64,000 nucleotides of DNA from Planctomycetota bacterium (GTDB lineage: Bacteria; Planctomycetota; Planctomycetia; Planctomycetales; Planctomycetaceae), in NCBI GenBank assembly GCA_022600195.1, contig JAHZKX010000057.1, positions 1 through 64,000 of the forward strand. Reading direction: 5' to 3'. Position numbers and translations under genes: made by a program. Position 1 is the first letter of the stretch, and every line of letters begins with the position of its first letter. Positions 28,583-39,422 of the stretch are shown one piece after another. The notes under the pieces are model-generated. The model ran no database searches, was not told the DNA's origin, and saw only the letters and a list, made by a program, of their open reading frames with translations.

Positions 28583-31500
28583 ATGAATTGCCGAGTTTTC
28601 CGTTCTACCAGTTGGCTGTTTCTCCTGATCCATCTGGTCGCTCTGCCCCCATTCATCTTCGCCAAAGATACTGCCAAAGATTCTACGAAGGTAGATTTTC
28701 TGAAACAGATCAAACCACTGTTTCAGGCAAAATGTTACTCCTGTCATGGGAGTGAAATGCAGGAAGGTGGTTTTCGTCTCGATCTCAAAACACGCGCTTT
28801 GGAAGGGGGAGATAGCGGACCGGCTCTCAAACCCGGCGATAGCAAAAAAAGTGAACTCTATCATCGCGTTGCCGGAACAGGTGACGGAGACAAAATGCCT
28901 CCCGATGGTGAAGGAACCCCGCTCTCTACTACGGAATTAGCATTAGTCAAACGCTGGATTGACCAAGGAGCGAATTGGCCCGAATCCTCAAACGCTAAAG
29001 GAAGTCTCCCTGGTGCCGACCACTGGGCCTTCCAAAAAATCAAATCTATTGTGCCTCCAGAGAATCAAAATTCATCCTGGGGCAAAAATGGTATCGATGC
29101 TTTCATTCTTCAAAAACTGGAACAGGAAAAAATACAACCGTCCAAGGAAGCGAACCGCAGCACGTTGATTCGCAGAGCTTACCTGGACTTGATCGGCTTG
29201 CCTCCCTCCATTGAAGAATGCGAGCGATGGACGTCAGACACAAATCCCAACTGGTACGAAAAACTGGTTGATCATCTACTGGCATCACCGCATTATGGCG
29301 AACGCTGGGGCAGGCACTGGATGGATCTGGCTCGCTATGCCGACAGTGACGGTTATGAAAAAGACAATAAACGACCTCATGCCTGGCGCTGGAGAACCTG
29401 GGTCATCAACGCGCTCAATGAAGATCTGCCTTTCGATCAGTTTTCCATAGAACAGCTTGCAGGAGATTTATTACCGAAGCCTGCAACCAGCCAGTTGGTC
29501 GCGACCGGCTTTCATCGCAACACTTTGATCAACACTGAGGGGGGGACTGACCCCGAGGAAGATCGAGTCAAGCGAACGGTAGATCGTACCAATACATTAG
29601 GATCCATCTGGCTGGGACTGACTGTGGAATGTGCCCAATGCCATACCCATAAATATGACCCTCTCACGCAACGAGAATATTATCGCCTTTACGCTTTCTT
29701 CAACTCAATCACCGAACCCAACATCGGTGCCCCCTTACCTGATGAACAGGCGGCTTTTCTCAAAATCAATCGCATTTATCAAAAAGACCATGCGCCTCTT
29801 GTCAAAGCGATTCAGGATTTCGAGCAGAATCAACTAACGAAGTCACTTACAAAATGGGAAAAACAGAGCACGATTTTAAAACCGGTCTGGACAGTTCTTA
29901 AACCGGAATCTGTGCATGCCAAGCAAAACACCAAACTCAAAGTCCTGCCCGACCGCTCTGTATTGGCAGGAGGAAAGAATCCGGGACGCGCGGAAATCTA
30001 TACAATCACTTTCAAAACGGAATTGAAAAACATCAATGGAATTCGCCTGGAAGCACTCACTGACCCCAGTCTGCCGAAGAACGGTCCTGGCCGCAGTCCT
30101 TCCGGCGATTTTGAATTGACAATGCTGACGGTCAAAGCAGCTCCCCTCAACACTCCCAAATCATTGAAAGTGATCCCCCTGCAAAAAGCGCAAGCCAGTT
30201 TTGAAATGACAGGCTTTAAGGTTGACCGTGTCATTAATAACAGCCCGCACACAGGCTGGTCAATCACACCACAACAGGGCAAGAAACAGGTTGCAACCTT
30301 TGAAACCAAAACCGCCTTCGGAGATGAGAAAGGGAGCCTGGTTACAGTTACTTTACAACAATCAACAACCCGCAAAACCTACCATAACCTGGGACGATTT
30401 CGCCTTTCTCTGACAACCGGTCCCAAACCCTTATCTTTAAATGGCATCTCCGACATCATCGTGGAGACCCTGAAAACTTCACACGATCAACGAACTGAAG
30501 ACCAACAGAGGGAACTCGTAGACTATTACCGTACGATCGATCCTCAACTAACGAAATTAAGAAAAGCCGAACTCGCGCATCGAAAAAAAGCACCGCGTGA
30601 TCCTGCAGAAACCACAATCGCACAGGTCGTCGATCACCTGAAAGTTCCACGAAAAACACACCTGATGGTACGTGGTGATTTCTTGAACCCAGCAGACGAA
30701 GTTCAGCCTGACACACCGGCAATTCTACCACCATTGAAATCGAAAACTCCTGATCGGCTGGACCTGGCCAGTTGGCTGTTTAGTCCTGAAAGTCCTTTAA
30801 CGGCGCGTGTTACCGTGAATCGGATCTGGAGCCGCTATTTTGGACGTGGGATTGTTTCGACATTAAACGATTTTGGCACGCAAGGCGAACCTCCTTCACA
30901 TCCCGAGTTGCTGGATTGGCTGTCCACACAATTTCAGAAAAATAACTGGAGCTTAAAACAACTCCATAAGCTGATCGTCATGTCGGCCACTTATCGACAA
31001 TCTTCAAACAGCAGACCAGAGCTGGTCGAACGCGATCCGTATAATTCCTGGTTGTCACATCAAAATCGACAACGCGTTGAAGCAGAAATTGTTCGTGATC
31101 AGGCGTTGAGCGTCAGTGGTCTCATTAAACACAAAATTGGCGGACGCAGTGTGAATCCTCCACAACCTTCCGGTATCGCCAGCCTGGGATACGCCAACTC
31201 TGTCAAATGGCCCATCAGTAAAGGCGACGATCGTTACAGGCGGGGCCTTTACACGTTCTTCCAGAGAACAGTTCCTTATCCCATGTTAATGACTTTTGAT
31301 TCACCAGATTCGAATCTGAGCTGCACCCGCAGAGAAAGATCAAACACGCCCCTGCAGGCATTAACGATCTTAAACGATCCTGTCTTTTTTGAATGTTCTC
31401 AGGCACTTGGAAAACGAATTGTTGAAGAAACACAAAGCAAAAAACCAAGTCTTGACCATCGCATTAAGCATGCGTTCCGTCTCTGCCTGTCGCGACAACC

Positions 31501-31696
31501 CTCGGCTGAAGAATTTCAGATTATTAAACACCTTTATCAAAAACAAGTACGACTCCTCAAGTCAGACCAAGCTGCTGTCAGCCAACTGACAAATACCAAA
31601 ATGGTCCCCGCCGGCAGCACACCACAAGAGGTGGCAGCCTGGATCATCATTGGACGGGTTTTAATGAATCTTGATGAGTTTGTAACCCGTGGATAA
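28583..31696 (+). CDS. PSD1 cytochrome-c protein (DUF1549/DUF1553)
   Basis: This is a 1037-residue exported protein of a family greatly expanded in planctomycetes. I chose ATG 28583, with GAGGG about 7 nt upstream and a signal peptide (about 1-27), over the longer frame from 28523. A planctomycete cytochrome-c domain follows, with heme motif CYSCH (Cys51, Cys54, His55). The DUF1549 domain starts at about 175, a beta-rich insert lies in the middle, and DUF1553 is at about 725-1000. The DUF1501 gene follows 63 bp downstream, the standard pairing. These pairs are thought to act in extracellular polysaccharide use or surface redox chemistry, but activity is unproven. Confidence 0.93.
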   Translation: MNCRVFRSTSWLFLLIHLVALPPFIFAKDTAKDSTKVDFLKQIKPLFQAKCYSCHGSEMQEGGFRLDLKTRALEGGDSGPALKPGDSKKSELYHRVAGTGDGDKMPPDGEGTPLSTTELALVKRWIDQGANWPESSNAKGSLPGADHWAFQKIKSIVPPENQNSSWGKNGIDAFILQKLEQEKIQPSKEANRSTLIRRAYLDLIGLPPSIEECERWTSDTNPNWYEKLVDHLLASPHYGERWGRHWMDLARYADSDGYEKDNKRPHAWRWRTWVINALNEDLPFDQFSIEQLAGDLLPKPATSQLVATGFHRNTLINTEGGTDPEEDRVKRTVDRTNTLGSIWLGLTVECAQCHTHKYDPLTQREYYRLYAFFNSITEPNIGAPLPDEQAAFLKINRIYQKDHAPLVKAIQDFEQNQLTKSLTKWEKQSTILKPVWTVLKPESVHAKQNTKLKVLPDRSVLAGGKNPGRAEIYTITFKTELKNINGIRLEALTDPSLPKNGPGRSPSGDFELTMLTVKAAPLNTPKSLKVIPLQKAQASFEMTGFKVDRVINNSPHTGWSITPQQGKKQVATFETKTAFGDEKGSLVTVTLQQSTTRKTYHNLGRFRLSLTTGPKPLSLNGISDIIVETLKTSHDQRTEDQQRELVDYYRTIDPQLTKLRKAELAHRKKAPRDPAETTIAQVVDHLKVPRKTHLMVRGDFLNPADEVQPDTPAILPPLKSKTPDRLDLASWLFSPESPLTARVTVNRIWSRYFGRGIVSTLNDFGTQGEPPSHPELLDWLSTQFQKNNWSLKQLHKLIVMSATYRQSSNSRPELVERDPYNSWLSHQNRQRVEAEIVRDQALSVSGLIKHKIGGRSVNPPQPSGIASLGYANSVKWPISKGDDRYRRGLYTFFQRTVPYPMLMTFDSPDSNLSCTRRERSNTPLQALTILNDPVFFECSQALGKRIVEETQSKKPSLDHRIKHAFRLCLSRQPSAEEFQIIKHLYQKQVRLLKSDQAAVSQLTNTKMVPAGSTPQEVAAWIIIGRVLMNLDEFVTRG

Positions 31697-31759
31697 TTCG
31701 ATGGATTTTCGGTGCTGTGAAATTAAAGCAACCTACTTTTTCATATTCGGATCAAAAAG

Positions 31760-33241
31760 ATGACGACGACAACCCCTGACTCTTTAAATCTGGCACGCCG
31801 CCGGTTTCTGATGAACTCATCCTGCAGCGTTGCAGGCTATGCGCTGGCTTCGATGATGCAAAAAGAGGGACTCCTGGCTTCAGAAGAAAACCTGTCAAAC
31901 CCTTTAGCCCCGAAAAATTCTCATTTCCCAGGTACTGCAAAAAATTGTATTTTCATATTTCTGGCAGGGGGGCCGAGCCAAATTGATCTGTATGACCCTA
32001 AACCAAAACTCCGGGAATTGAATGGCCAACCTCTACCTAAAGAGGTGACTGAAAAAGTTCGATTTGCGTTCATCAATAAAGAGACAGCGACCCTAAGTGG
32101 CAGTTCACGTAAATTTACCAAATACGGAGAATGTGGTACAGAGTTTTCCGACGTGCTCCCCCACATCGGCTCCTGCGCGGATGATATCGCCCTGGTTCGT
32201 TCGATGTATACCGAACAGTTCAATCACCATCCCGCCCAATTGATGATGAATACAGGAGTGGGACGTTTTGGCAGACCCAGTGTCGGCTCCTGGTTGACTT
32301 ATGGACTGGGGAGTCAATCTAATAATTTGCCGGGATATGTCGTTCTGACCGCCGGTCGCGGTGCCAGTGGTGGCGCATCACTCTGGTCGAGTGGCTCATT
32401 ACCTTCCACCTATGCTGGCGTGTTATTTAGAAACAAAGGCGAAGCAGTTCTCAATCTGAATAATCCACCGGGAATCAGCTCAGAGATCCAAAAGTCCGGA
32501 TTGGATGCAATCAAAAAGTTGAATAGTGCCCAACTTGATCAGACAGGAGATAACGAAATTGCCAGTCGCATTGCCAGCTACGAACTTGCTTTCCAAATGC
32601 AATCCTCAGCTCCTGAACTGATTGATTTATCCAATGAGACCAAAGAAACACAGGAAGCATATGGTGTAAATCGTAAGGGAAATACGAAAAATGGCAAGCG
32701 AGGTGGCGGTTCAGATGCAGAAGGGGCATTTTCTCGAAATTGTCTTCTGGCACGTAGAATGGTCGAGCGAGGAGTTCGCTTTGTGAACCTGTATCACGCT
32801 TCCTGGGATCACCATAGTGGTCTTGATGTCGGAATCTCGCGAAATGCAGGCATCGTAGACCAGCCAGTGGCCGCGCTTTTGAAAGATCTCAAACAACGCG
32901 GTTTGCTCGATTCAACTCTGGTTGTGATGGCAGGAGAATTTGGCCGAACACCACTGGGTGAAAATCGGACTGGTTCCAAAGCTGTGACAGGACGTGATCA
33001 TCATCCCAGCGCATTCAGTCTCTGGATGGCAGGCGGTGGCGTCAAAGGAGGCCAGGTCATCGGAAAAACTCACGAACTTGGCTGGTCCGTTGAAGAAGAT
33101 CCCGTGCACATCAACGATTTTCATGCAACGCTGCTGCATTTGTTCGGGCTGAACCACTTGAAACTGGCTCAGAAGTTTGGGGGTCTGGATATCAGACTGA
33201 CCAATGTGGGTGGAAATCTGGTCGAAAAACTCATCGCCTGA
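31760..33241 (+). CDS. DUF1501 family protein with Tat-like signal
   Basis: This 493-residue protein is the usual partner of PSD1 proteins. The N-terminus RRRFLMNSSC resembles a twin-arginine signal, so folded export is likely. The fold is alkaline-phosphatase/sulfatase-like: FLAGGPSQIDLYDPKP near residue 70, GEFGRTP near 393, GRDHHP near 412. These match the family's conserved metal-site-like residues. It is co-transcribed with the PSD1 gene from the promoter at 28421-28462. Substrate and catalysis are not known for the family. Confidence 0.92.
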   Translation: MTTTTPDSLNLARRRFLMNSSCSVAGYALASMMQKEGLLASEENLSNPLAPKNSHFPGTAKNCIFIFLAGGPSQIDLYDPKPKLRELNGQPLPKEVTEKVRFAFINKETATLSGSSRKFTKYGECGTEFSDVLPHIGSCADDIALVRSMYTEQFNHHPAQLMMNTGVGRFGRPSVGSWLTYGLGSQSNNLPGYVVLTAGRGASGGASLWSSGSLPSTYAGVLFRNKGEAVLNLNNPPGISSEIQKSGLDAIKKLNSAQLDQTGDNEIASRIASYELAFQMQSSAPELIDLSNETKETQEAYGVNRKGNTKNGKRGGGSDAEGAFSRNCLLARRMVERGVRFVNLYHASWDHHSGLDVGISRNAGIVDQPVAALLKDLKQRGLLDSTLVVMAGEFGRTPLGENRTGSKAVTGRDHHPSAFSLWMAGGGVKGGQVIGKTHELGWSVEEDPVHINDFHATLLHLFGLNHLKLAQKFGGLDIRLTNVGGNLVEKLIA

Positions 33242-33282
33242 TTGCCAGGGTACTTAGACTAACGCCCCATTTCATCCAATGA

Positions 33283-34716
33283 TCAGGGTAATCGAATCTC
33301 GCCACCAATCACAAGGCCATGCAGTTTGTAGCTATCAAGACTGTCCTGAGCCTGTAAAGAAACACCATCTACCATGTTTGTGGACGATGAATTGTAATAT
33401 GTGATTGTACCCGGTCTGGCGATCTGATTCGCCCACAAGAAATTGTAACCGACATTAAAAGTAAAGTTTTCAGTCAGGTTAATACGGGCATTCACACCGA
33501 ATTCAAAGGTAGGTGAAAATCTGGTTTTTGCGATTCGTGTGACATGCATTGGATCTGCTGCGCTGTAAAACTGATCCGTTAATACACTTCCATTATAATC
33601 ATTCACACCAAACCCAACTTTAGGCTCTGCTGAAATGATAAACCAGGGATGTACAAATTCCATGCGAACCCCTGCCTGAGGGATATACAGTTTATTACTG
33701 GTTTCTGTACTGATGGTGGTTTCGAACAAGGCAATTGGATCCGTTGCCATTGCGGCCTGGTCCTCAAACGACCCTTTGATTAACATCGATTCGCCAATTT
33801 TCAAATACCGAAAGCCGACCATGGGACGAATTTGAAATCCCCCCGCGCCAGCGTAAGTTCTGAACAAGAGTCGTTCGGTGTTGATCACATAATTACTCTC
33901 AACACCCCAGGCTGATGACTGATAATCTACGGAAAACTTTTGATTAAATCTTCGACCAGTTATCTCGGTTGCCAATCGCCCGTCCAAGAGTGTTTGAATT
34001 GAAATACTATTTGACAGATCATAAGTATCGTTTGTTAAATCTGCCGCTGAAAAATCAGTACGCATCAATTCTGATTTACCATACGAAACAGAACTACGAT
34101 CAGATTTCATCCCGAAAAAGATCGCCTCAATCGTACCACTATTAAAGTCAATTCCAAATGTACCCCGGATTCCATTTGATCCCTGTGAACCTATAGAACT
34201 GAGGTCCGCTTCATGCGCCTCGAGATTCATGGTACCATCAGGGTCTGGAACCGCATAAGGCAGGCGCGGGTCATTGCCACTTGGTATTTCAGTACCGATC
34301 AACTGATTCCCGGGAGGCGCTTTCCATAATAGATATTCCAGTCGCATCCAACTGTGAGACGCGATGTTCTTAAACAAACCATCCACGGGATTATCATAGG
34401 CCCAGCCACGATCAACAGGTAACGCCCGCACAATCATATCTGACTGGTAAGGAGAACCGCTCTCAGGATAACCATTGTATCCTGAAGCATATTGATCCAT
34501 CGATTGATAGTTTTCCGGCGAAGTTTCATAATTCACCTGGGCAGATTGTCCGGGATGGAACGCAGCTGGTGTGTAATATCCCCCTGATTGCGCAGGCGCA
34601 CCACTTCCAGGAGCATACTGCGCCTGTGCAGAACGGTATCCCACTCCTGTCAGGAGAACAACCATCCCAAGTAATAATCGGTAGGCCGGATTTACCATGT
34701 TGTACTTCAATCTCAT
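33283..34716 (-). CDS. BBP7 family outer-membrane beta-barrel protein
   Basis: This 477-residue protein resembles the planctomycete BBP7 family of predicted outer-membrane barrels. After a signal peptide (about 7-32, SAQAQ) comes a Gly/Tyr/Ser/Gln-rich segment. From about 115 there are alternating beta strands with WMRLEYLLWKA at the barrel entrance, AGAGGFQIRPMVGFRYLKIGE midway, and repeated NVGYNFLW-type strands at the end. It ends in GLVIGGEIRLP. A start at Met7 (34698) is equally possible, with GAAG 6 nt upstream. It is transcribed alone. The cargo or role of BBP7 proteins is unknown. Confidence 0.85.
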   Translation of the reverse strand: MRLKYNMVNPAYRLLLGMVVLLTGVGYRSAQAQYAPGSGAPAQSGGYYTPAAFHPGQSAQVNYETSPENYQSMDQYASGYNGYPESGSPYQSDMIVRALPVDRGWAYDNPVDGLFKNIASHSWMRLEYLLWKAPPGNQLIGTEIPSGNDPRLPYAVPDPDGTMNLEAHEADLSSIGSQGSNGIRGTFGIDFNSGTIEAIFFGMKSDRSSVSYGKSELMRTDFSAADLTNDTYDLSNSISIQTLLDGRLATEITGRRFNQKFSVDYQSSAWGVESNYVINTERLLFRTYAGAGGFQIRPMVGFRYLKIGESMLIKGSFEDQAAMATDPIALFETTISTETSNKLYIPQAGVRMEFVHPWFIISAEPKVGFGVNDYNGSVLTDQFYSAADPMHVTRIAKTRFSPTFEFGVNARINLTENFTFNVGYNFLWANQIARPGTITYYNSSSTNMVDGVSLQAQDSLDSYKLHGLVIGGEIRLP

Positions 34717-35002
34717 TTCAAGAAGACTACAAGCCGGAGGTCTACGAAACTGCCTTCAAAAAAAGACAGATCCAGCAAATAATGCCCCTGCAGCGCAGGA
34801 TTTTCTGCGTGAAGAGTATTAGATATATCAAAGGTATCGGTTATATGGGTTATTCGACTTGTAGGAATCCTGCGTTCTTGGACAGAAAGTTGGGAACCCA
34901 TTCACGCGAATACATCACAATGGGAAAGACAGGGCGCAGAGAGAATGGCACAGGTTTTGATTTGTAATTGTTGCAATTCCTGAATGGGCTCAGATCTGTT
35001 TC

Positions 35003-35554
35003 TCAGGCTTGTTTATAAGCCCGCTTCAAGCGAGCGCGTCTCCCGGAACGATAGAGCAGCAGAAGTGGAATGATCCCGGCCAGAAGCATGACTGCTCCAT
35101 AGACCGGTTTTGTCACCATCCAGATTGCAGAGACCATTAAGAATGAGAGACTGAATGAACTCAGAATCGCAAAAACTGTGATACCACGCCCCACAAAATT
35201 ACCCAGCAAAGGAATTTTATCGACGAGTACAACCAGGGGTTTAAAGAGTGTTGCCAAACCCAGAAAAAGTATAATCCAGCCCGAAATCCGAAATCCCCAG
35301 TTAAACATGGTGATTGTGACCACACTTTCGGTCGCATTCTCTGAATTCTTCTCTGATGCGTTTTCCTGATTCTCCGCGAGCACAGACTGGGCCTGTGCAA
35401 TACGTTCACGTTCCAGATTATTCGTTTCATTGTGCCACAACAAAAAAAGTCCGGCTATGATAAAAACCATTCCGATACCGAGATTTTTCAAAGCAATTTT
35501 TAATCGGTTACGGAAATGATTTTCTGAATTATCATCTGTGTTTTGAGTCATCAT
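35003..35554 (-). CDS. Shortened TMEM43-like membrane protein
   Basis: This 183-residue membrane protein resembles the two ends of the TMEM43 family. The N-terminus has one TM (about 18-38) followed by HNETNNLERERIAQA, matching the family's TM and Asn-Glu-x-x motif. The C-terminus from about 80 (NWGFRISGWIILFLGL) has three or four TMs matching the family's C-terminal block, including the LVD-x-x-P motif. The ~280-residue extracytoplasmic domain that normally lies between is reduced to about 40 acidic, Asn/Ser/Glu-rich residues. It is followed by the nucleoside hydrolase gene on the same strand upstream (45 bp). Function is unknown. Confidence 0.65.
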   Translation of the reverse strand: MMTQNTDDNSENHFRNRLKIALKNLGIGMVFIIAGLFLLWHNETNNLERERIAQAQSVLAENQENASEKNSENATESVVTITMFNWGFRISGWIILFLGLATLFKPLVVLVDKIPLLGNFVGRGITVFAILSSFSLSFLMVSAIWMVTKPVYGAVMLLAGIIPLLLLYRSGRRARLKRAYKQA

Positions 35555-35599
35555 ACTTGTCTTTACGCTGGAAAACAGGAACTAAGAAAACACGATTTA

Positions 35600-36646
35600 T
35601 TACGGAGCGGGTGGTTGACTTGAGAGCGATTCCAGAACTTCTTGAGTCCTGAGAATCTGTTCGGATGTCACAGTTAAATAACGATGATTCCCATTTGGAT
35701 CGGTTGAATGCTCTAATTTGCCCTGCTCGTTGATCCTCAGTTTACCCGGTTTTGAGAGGCCGAAATAGCCTCGTGCTGGTCTAACCGCGTAAAGAACACT
35801 CGTTAAATCGTAGGTGGGTCGATCATAGGGCATTTGATGCCAATATTCATAACCAATCTTAACGGGGTGAAATTTCACATAGTTGTAATCGTTGATAATG
35901 CTGCTGGCCCGATTTTGAATAGCGCGCCCGACTTCCCAGCCACTCACCACAACTGGTATTCTGGCAGGCCACAACTCATATAACGTGCGTGCAGCTGGTA
36001 TATCAACTTTGACATTATACTCATGAAAAGCAGCCGGTTTCTCTTTATCAAAACGACCAATCATCTGTGACAGTAGTTTCACTTTTTGTGTCACTAATTC
36101 TTTACCTGTCAGTGAACAAGTTTCATTACCGGGAGATTGCAGGAGACGCGCAATATTGGTTGAAAATCCAACAACGACCAGTACGACAGACTGATCTGGC
36201 TGCTCAGCCAGAATTTTTCTCAAAACAGTGACCGCTTCGGGAATGTCCTCTGCTTGCTGATAGCGACGAGGAAAGACTGGTTTTCCGCTTGCTGAATACT
36301 CGACTACCCTGCGGACATAGGAACCATCTTTCGGCGTGGCCCCCCGATAAACACGTCCTAAAGGAATCCGAGGACGTCCGTAAAACGTATTTATGACATC
36401 ACAGCAGAGTGATGAATGGGGATTATCTTTACTGCTGGTGACTGCCAGCAACTCACATTCTCCCCTCGATTGCAAAGCATGAATCACAGCTAAAGCCAGG
36501 GCGTCATCAATGTCGTTTCCAATATCCGTATCAAAGATCAGTTTGACAGGCCCCCCTGCTTCGACATTATCTGGAAAGACACAAAAACAGAAAACGAGTG
36601 AAATCAGCAGCTGAATCATTCTCATAATCAAACGTTTCTTAATCAC
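35600..36646 (-). CDS. Exported nucleoside hydrolase family protein (IunH-like)
   Basis: This 348-residue protein belongs to the inosine-uridine nucleoside N-ribohydrolase family, which cleaves the glycosidic bond of nucleosides using a Ca-bound Asp cluster. The N-terminal motif FDTDIGNDIDDA (38-49) supplies the Asp ligands. A hydrophobic leader (about 9-30, FPDNVEAGG) predicts export, unusual for a nucleoside salvage enzyme. A GTG start is at 36646, with ATG alternatives at 36625 and 36619; no strong ribosome site decides. It is divergent from rhamnulokinase, and the TMEM43-like gene lies 45 bp downstream. Confidence 0.85.
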   Translation of the reverse strand: MIKKRLIMRMIQLLISLVFCFCVFPDNVEAGGPVKLIFDTDIGNDIDDALALAVIHALQSRGECELLAVTSSKDNPHSSLCCDVINTFYGRPRIPLGRVYRGATPKDGSYVRRVVEYSASGKPVFPRRYQQAEDIPEAVTVLRKILAEQPDQSVVLVVVGFSTNIARLLQSPGNETCSLTGKELVTQKVKLLSQMIGRFDKEKPAAFHEYNVKVDIPAARTLYELWPARIPVVVSGWEVGRAIQNRASSIINDYNYVKFHPVKIGYEYWHQMPYDRPTYDLTSVLYAVRPARGYFGLSKPGKLRINEQGKLEHSTDPNGNHRYLTVTSEQILRTQEVLESLSSQPPAP

Positions 36647-36792
36647 TTGAGGAATCTTAAAAATAGAGTTTTTTCGTACTGGACCTGTTCAGATCATAGA
36701 ATGAACTCTCATTCAGACATATGCTTCCATGATCTGGATTTCTTTGTATGGGGACAACCAGTATCCAATGAATTTCCGTTGAAGTTTTAGTA

Positions 36793-36810
36793 TTATGTGA
36801 CTTCACATAA
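36793..36810. promoter_or_regulatory. Operator-like palindrome TTATGTGA-CT-TCACATAA
   Basis: A perfect 8-bp inverted repeat with a 2-bp spacer lies 52 bp before the rhamnulokinase start, in the divergent region with the nucleoside hydrolase. The half-site TGTGA recalls CRP sites, but the spacer is too short for CRP. A sugar-responsive repressor is a reasonable guess. Confidence 0.45.
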
Positions 36811-36862
36811 CCAGTTTCATATTTTCAGTAATTTATTATCCTCGGAAAATAAGGATCTATAG

Positions 36863-38353
36863 ATGCCAGAACAGTGTTTTTTGGGAGTTGATTTAGGTGC
36901 AGAAAGTGGCCGCGTGCTGGCGGGATTATTGGACGAAAAGCAGATTCGGCTGGAAGAAGTCTACCGTTTCAGCAATGGACCGGTTCCCGTTGCAGGTACG
37001 CGTCGCTGGAATTTAATCGGCCTGTGGTCTTCGATTCTCAAAGGCTTGTCTCTGGCTGCTCAAAAATATGGTGATCGCATTATCTCCGTCGGCGTTGATA
37101 CCTGGGGAGTCGATTACACTTTACTGAATCAAAAGCAGGAAATGCTGGGACAGCCCTATCACTACCGAGATCCCCGCACTCAAGGAATGCTCAATCTGGC
37201 GATCTCGCGCGTCCCGCAACAGGAAATCTTTGATGCGACCGGACTGCAATTTATGGAGATCAACACACTCTATCAGTTGCTCTCCATGTCTCAGACAGAT
37301 CCCGATTTATTAAATCAGGCTGAGACATTTTTGATGATACCAGACTTCTTTCACTGGTTGCTTTCAGGTAGTCAGGTGGTGGAATTCACAAATGCCACAA
37401 CGACACAATGCCTGGATCCGAAGACGGGTGACTGGTCAATGGAACTTTTAAGGCGTCTTGAAATCCCCACAAACATGTTGCCTAAAATTGTCCCTCCGGG
37501 AACGAAACTTGGAACCGTGCGTGAAGAAGTCATGCAACATACAGGTCTGGGAAAAATCGACGTAATAGCGCCTGCCACGCATGATACCGCCTCTGCGGTC
37601 GCTGCCGTCCCAACCTCGAATACAGGAAAAGCAAACTGGGCGTATATCAGTTCCGGAACCTGGTCTTTGATGGGAGTCGAAGTCGAATCCGCTGTTCTTG
37701 GACGTCGCGCGTTTGAATTGAATGTCACGAATGAGGGCGGCATCGATGGAACATACCGACTCTTAAAAAACATCATGGGGCTTTGGCTCGTTCAGGAATG
37801 TCGACGTTCCTATGAACGCCTCGGTATCTCCCTGGATTATTCTGAGTTGGCCAACGCCGCTACCTCTGCCGAGCCCTTTCGATCTCTTGTTGATCCAGAT
37901 GACGCCAGATTCCTCAGCCCTGATGATATGCTGGAAGCAATCAAAGGCTATTGTGAAGAAAGCAATCAACCCATCCCTGAAACTGAGGGGCAATTCATTC
38001 GCTGTGCATTAGAAAGTCTCGCCCTAAAATATCGTAAGGTTCTGGGGTGGCTGGAGGAACTGACGGGAACCCCGATTGAGGTCATCCACATCGTCGGTGG
38101 CGGTACGAAAAATGAACTTTTGAACCAATTCACTGCCAATTCGTGTCAGGTTCCCGTCATCACAGGCCCTGTAGAAGCCACGGGACTGGGAAATGTTTTA
38201 GTTCAGGCAAGAGCCGTCGGTGCCGTCAGCTCTCTGGCAGAAATACGTGAAATCGTACGAAATTCGTCTGAAACATGCAGATATGAACCACAAGACCGTG
38301 ACATCTGGGAACAGGCAATCCAACGATTTGACAATCTCCCCAATTCAAAATAG
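36863..38353 (+). CDS. rhaB: Rhamnulokinase
   Basis: This 496-residue FGGY-family kinase phosphorylates L-rhamnulose to L-rhamnulose-1-phosphate. The ATP site begins [10 protein letters not shown] (8-17). [16 protein letters not shown] and [12 protein letters not shown] (about 76-88) are typical of RhaB, and the second ATPase motif is [14 protein letters not shown] (about 411-424). AAGGA lies 7 nt before the ATG. No rhaA, rhaD or transporter is nearby, so the pathway is not clustered here. Marine planctomycetes use rhamnose from algal glycans, which fits the sulfatase elsewhere in the window. Confidence 0.9.
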   Translation: MPEQCFLGVDLGAESGRVLAGLLDEKQIRLEEVYRFSNGPVPVAGTRRWNLIGLWSSILKGLSLAAQKYGDRIISVGVDTWGVDYTLLNQKQEMLGQPYHYRDPRTQGMLNLAISRVPQQEIFDATGLQFMEINTLYQLLSMSQTDPDLLNQAETFLMIPDFFHWLLSGSQVVEFTNATTTQCLDPKTGDWSMELLRRLEIPTNMLPKIVPPGTKLGTVREEVMQHTGLGKIDVIAPATHDTASAVAAVPTSNTGKANWAYISSGTWSLMGVEVESAVLGRRAFELNVTNEGGIDGTYRLLKNIMGLWLVQECRRSYERLGISLDYSELANAATSAEPFRSLVDPDDARFLSPDDMLEAIKGYCEESNQPIPETEGQFIRCALESLALKYRKVLGWLEELTGTPIEVIHIVGGGTKNELLNQFTANSCQVPVITGPVEATGLGNVLVQARAVGAVSSLAEIREIVRNSSETCRYEPQDRDIWEQAIQRFDNLPNSK

Positions 38354-38483
38354 TAAACAATTCGAGAAATGAGTTCCTCATTGCAGATACTTGCCGTCAG
38401 TATCCGAACTCTATATTATCCGGGTCGGAAATGATTGATTCGCAGAAATTTTAGTTCAGCTTTTATACATAAGAGAGTAAAAA

Positions 38484-39422
38484 ATGGGTCTGTTCGACCG
38501 CTTGAAAAATGGATTGCAAAAAACAAAAGAAGTTCTACGTACGGATGTACGAGACTTATTTAAAGCGGGCGAAATCCTGGATGATCAGAAGATTGAAGAA
38601 TTTGAAGCCCGGCTCATTAAGACAGACATGGGCGTTGTCTCATCCTCTGCAATTTGTGATGAAATTCGCAAAAAACATGGTGGACGCACGGTGATTCTTG
38701 AAGAAATTGAAGAAACCGTCAAAGACAAACTAAGAACTCTACTGGAAGGTGAAGGCGATACCAAGTGGGACATTTCCGACCATTTATCACCTCTGAATCA
38801 AAATCCGGAAGGCGTCACAGTGATTCTGGTCGCGGGAGTGAATGGTGTCGGAAAAACAACATCCATTGCAAAACTGGCAAATCTGATTCTGAAACAGAAT
38901 AAGAGCGTCATGTTAGCTGCAGGTGACACATTTCGCGCAGCAGCTGTTGAACAACTGACATTGTGGTCTCAAAGATTGGGTTGTGAGATTGTTACGCGAC
39001 CAGATGGAACTGACCCTGCCAGTGTTGCTTTCTCCGGATGCGAACGCGCCCTGGAAACCGGCGTTGATTATTTAATTATTGATACTGCGGGCCGATTACA
39101 GACACATACCAACCTCATGGAAGAACTGGAAAAAATCAAACGTGTTGTCGGTAAAAAAATCCCCGGTGCCCCACACGAAAGCCTGTTAGTCCTGGATGCC
39201 ACAACAGGTCAGAATGGAATCAGTCAGGCAGAACATTTTACGAAAGCAGTCGAGTGCACAGGCCTGATTTTAGCAAAATTAGACGGTACTGCACGGGGCG
39301 GGGTCACGGTTGCCATTCGTCAAAAAATGGGAATCCCCGTGAAGTATGTGGGCGTTGGTGAGCAAATAGAAGACCTTGAGATCTTTAACTCACAGGGATT
39401 TGTTGACGCACTGTTTGAATAA
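38484..39422 (+). CDS. ftsY: Signal recognition particle receptor FtsY
   Basis: FtsY is the membrane-associated SRP GTPase that docks ribosome-nascent chains at the Sec translocon. The 312-residue protein has the N domain (about 1-95) and G domain: G1 GVNGVGKTT (118-126), DTFRAAAVEQL, DTAGRLQ, and TKLDGTARGG as AKLDGTARGG. The acidic N-terminal A domain of E. coli FtsY is absent, as in many bacteria. A purine-rich AAGAGAG lies upstream of the ATG. It is a single gene between rhaB and the porin. Confidence 0.95.
   Translation: MGLFDRLKNGLQKTKEVLRTDVRDLFKAGEILDDQKIEEFEARLIKTDMGVVSSSAICDEIRKKHGGRTVILEEIEETVKDKLRTLLEGEGDTKWDISDHLSPLNQNPEGVTVILVAGVNGVGKTTSIAKLANLILKQNKSVMLAAGDTFRAAAVEQLTLWSQRLGCEIVTRPDGTDPASVAFSGCERALETGVDYLIIDTAGRLQTHTNLMEELEKIKRVVGKKIPGAPHESLLVLDATTGQNGISQAEHFTKAVECTGLILAKLDGTARGGVTVAIRQKMGIPVKYVGVGEQIEDLEIFNSQGFVDALFE

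Noticed and set aside
34569-34967. 132-codon rightward frame across the BBP7 start
   Set aside because: It overlaps the real signal-peptide region in antisense and has no ribosome site or family pattern.
36793-36810. CRP binding site
   Set aside because: The TGTGA and TCACA halves are 2 bp apart; CRP needs 6. It is kept only as an operator-like palindrome.
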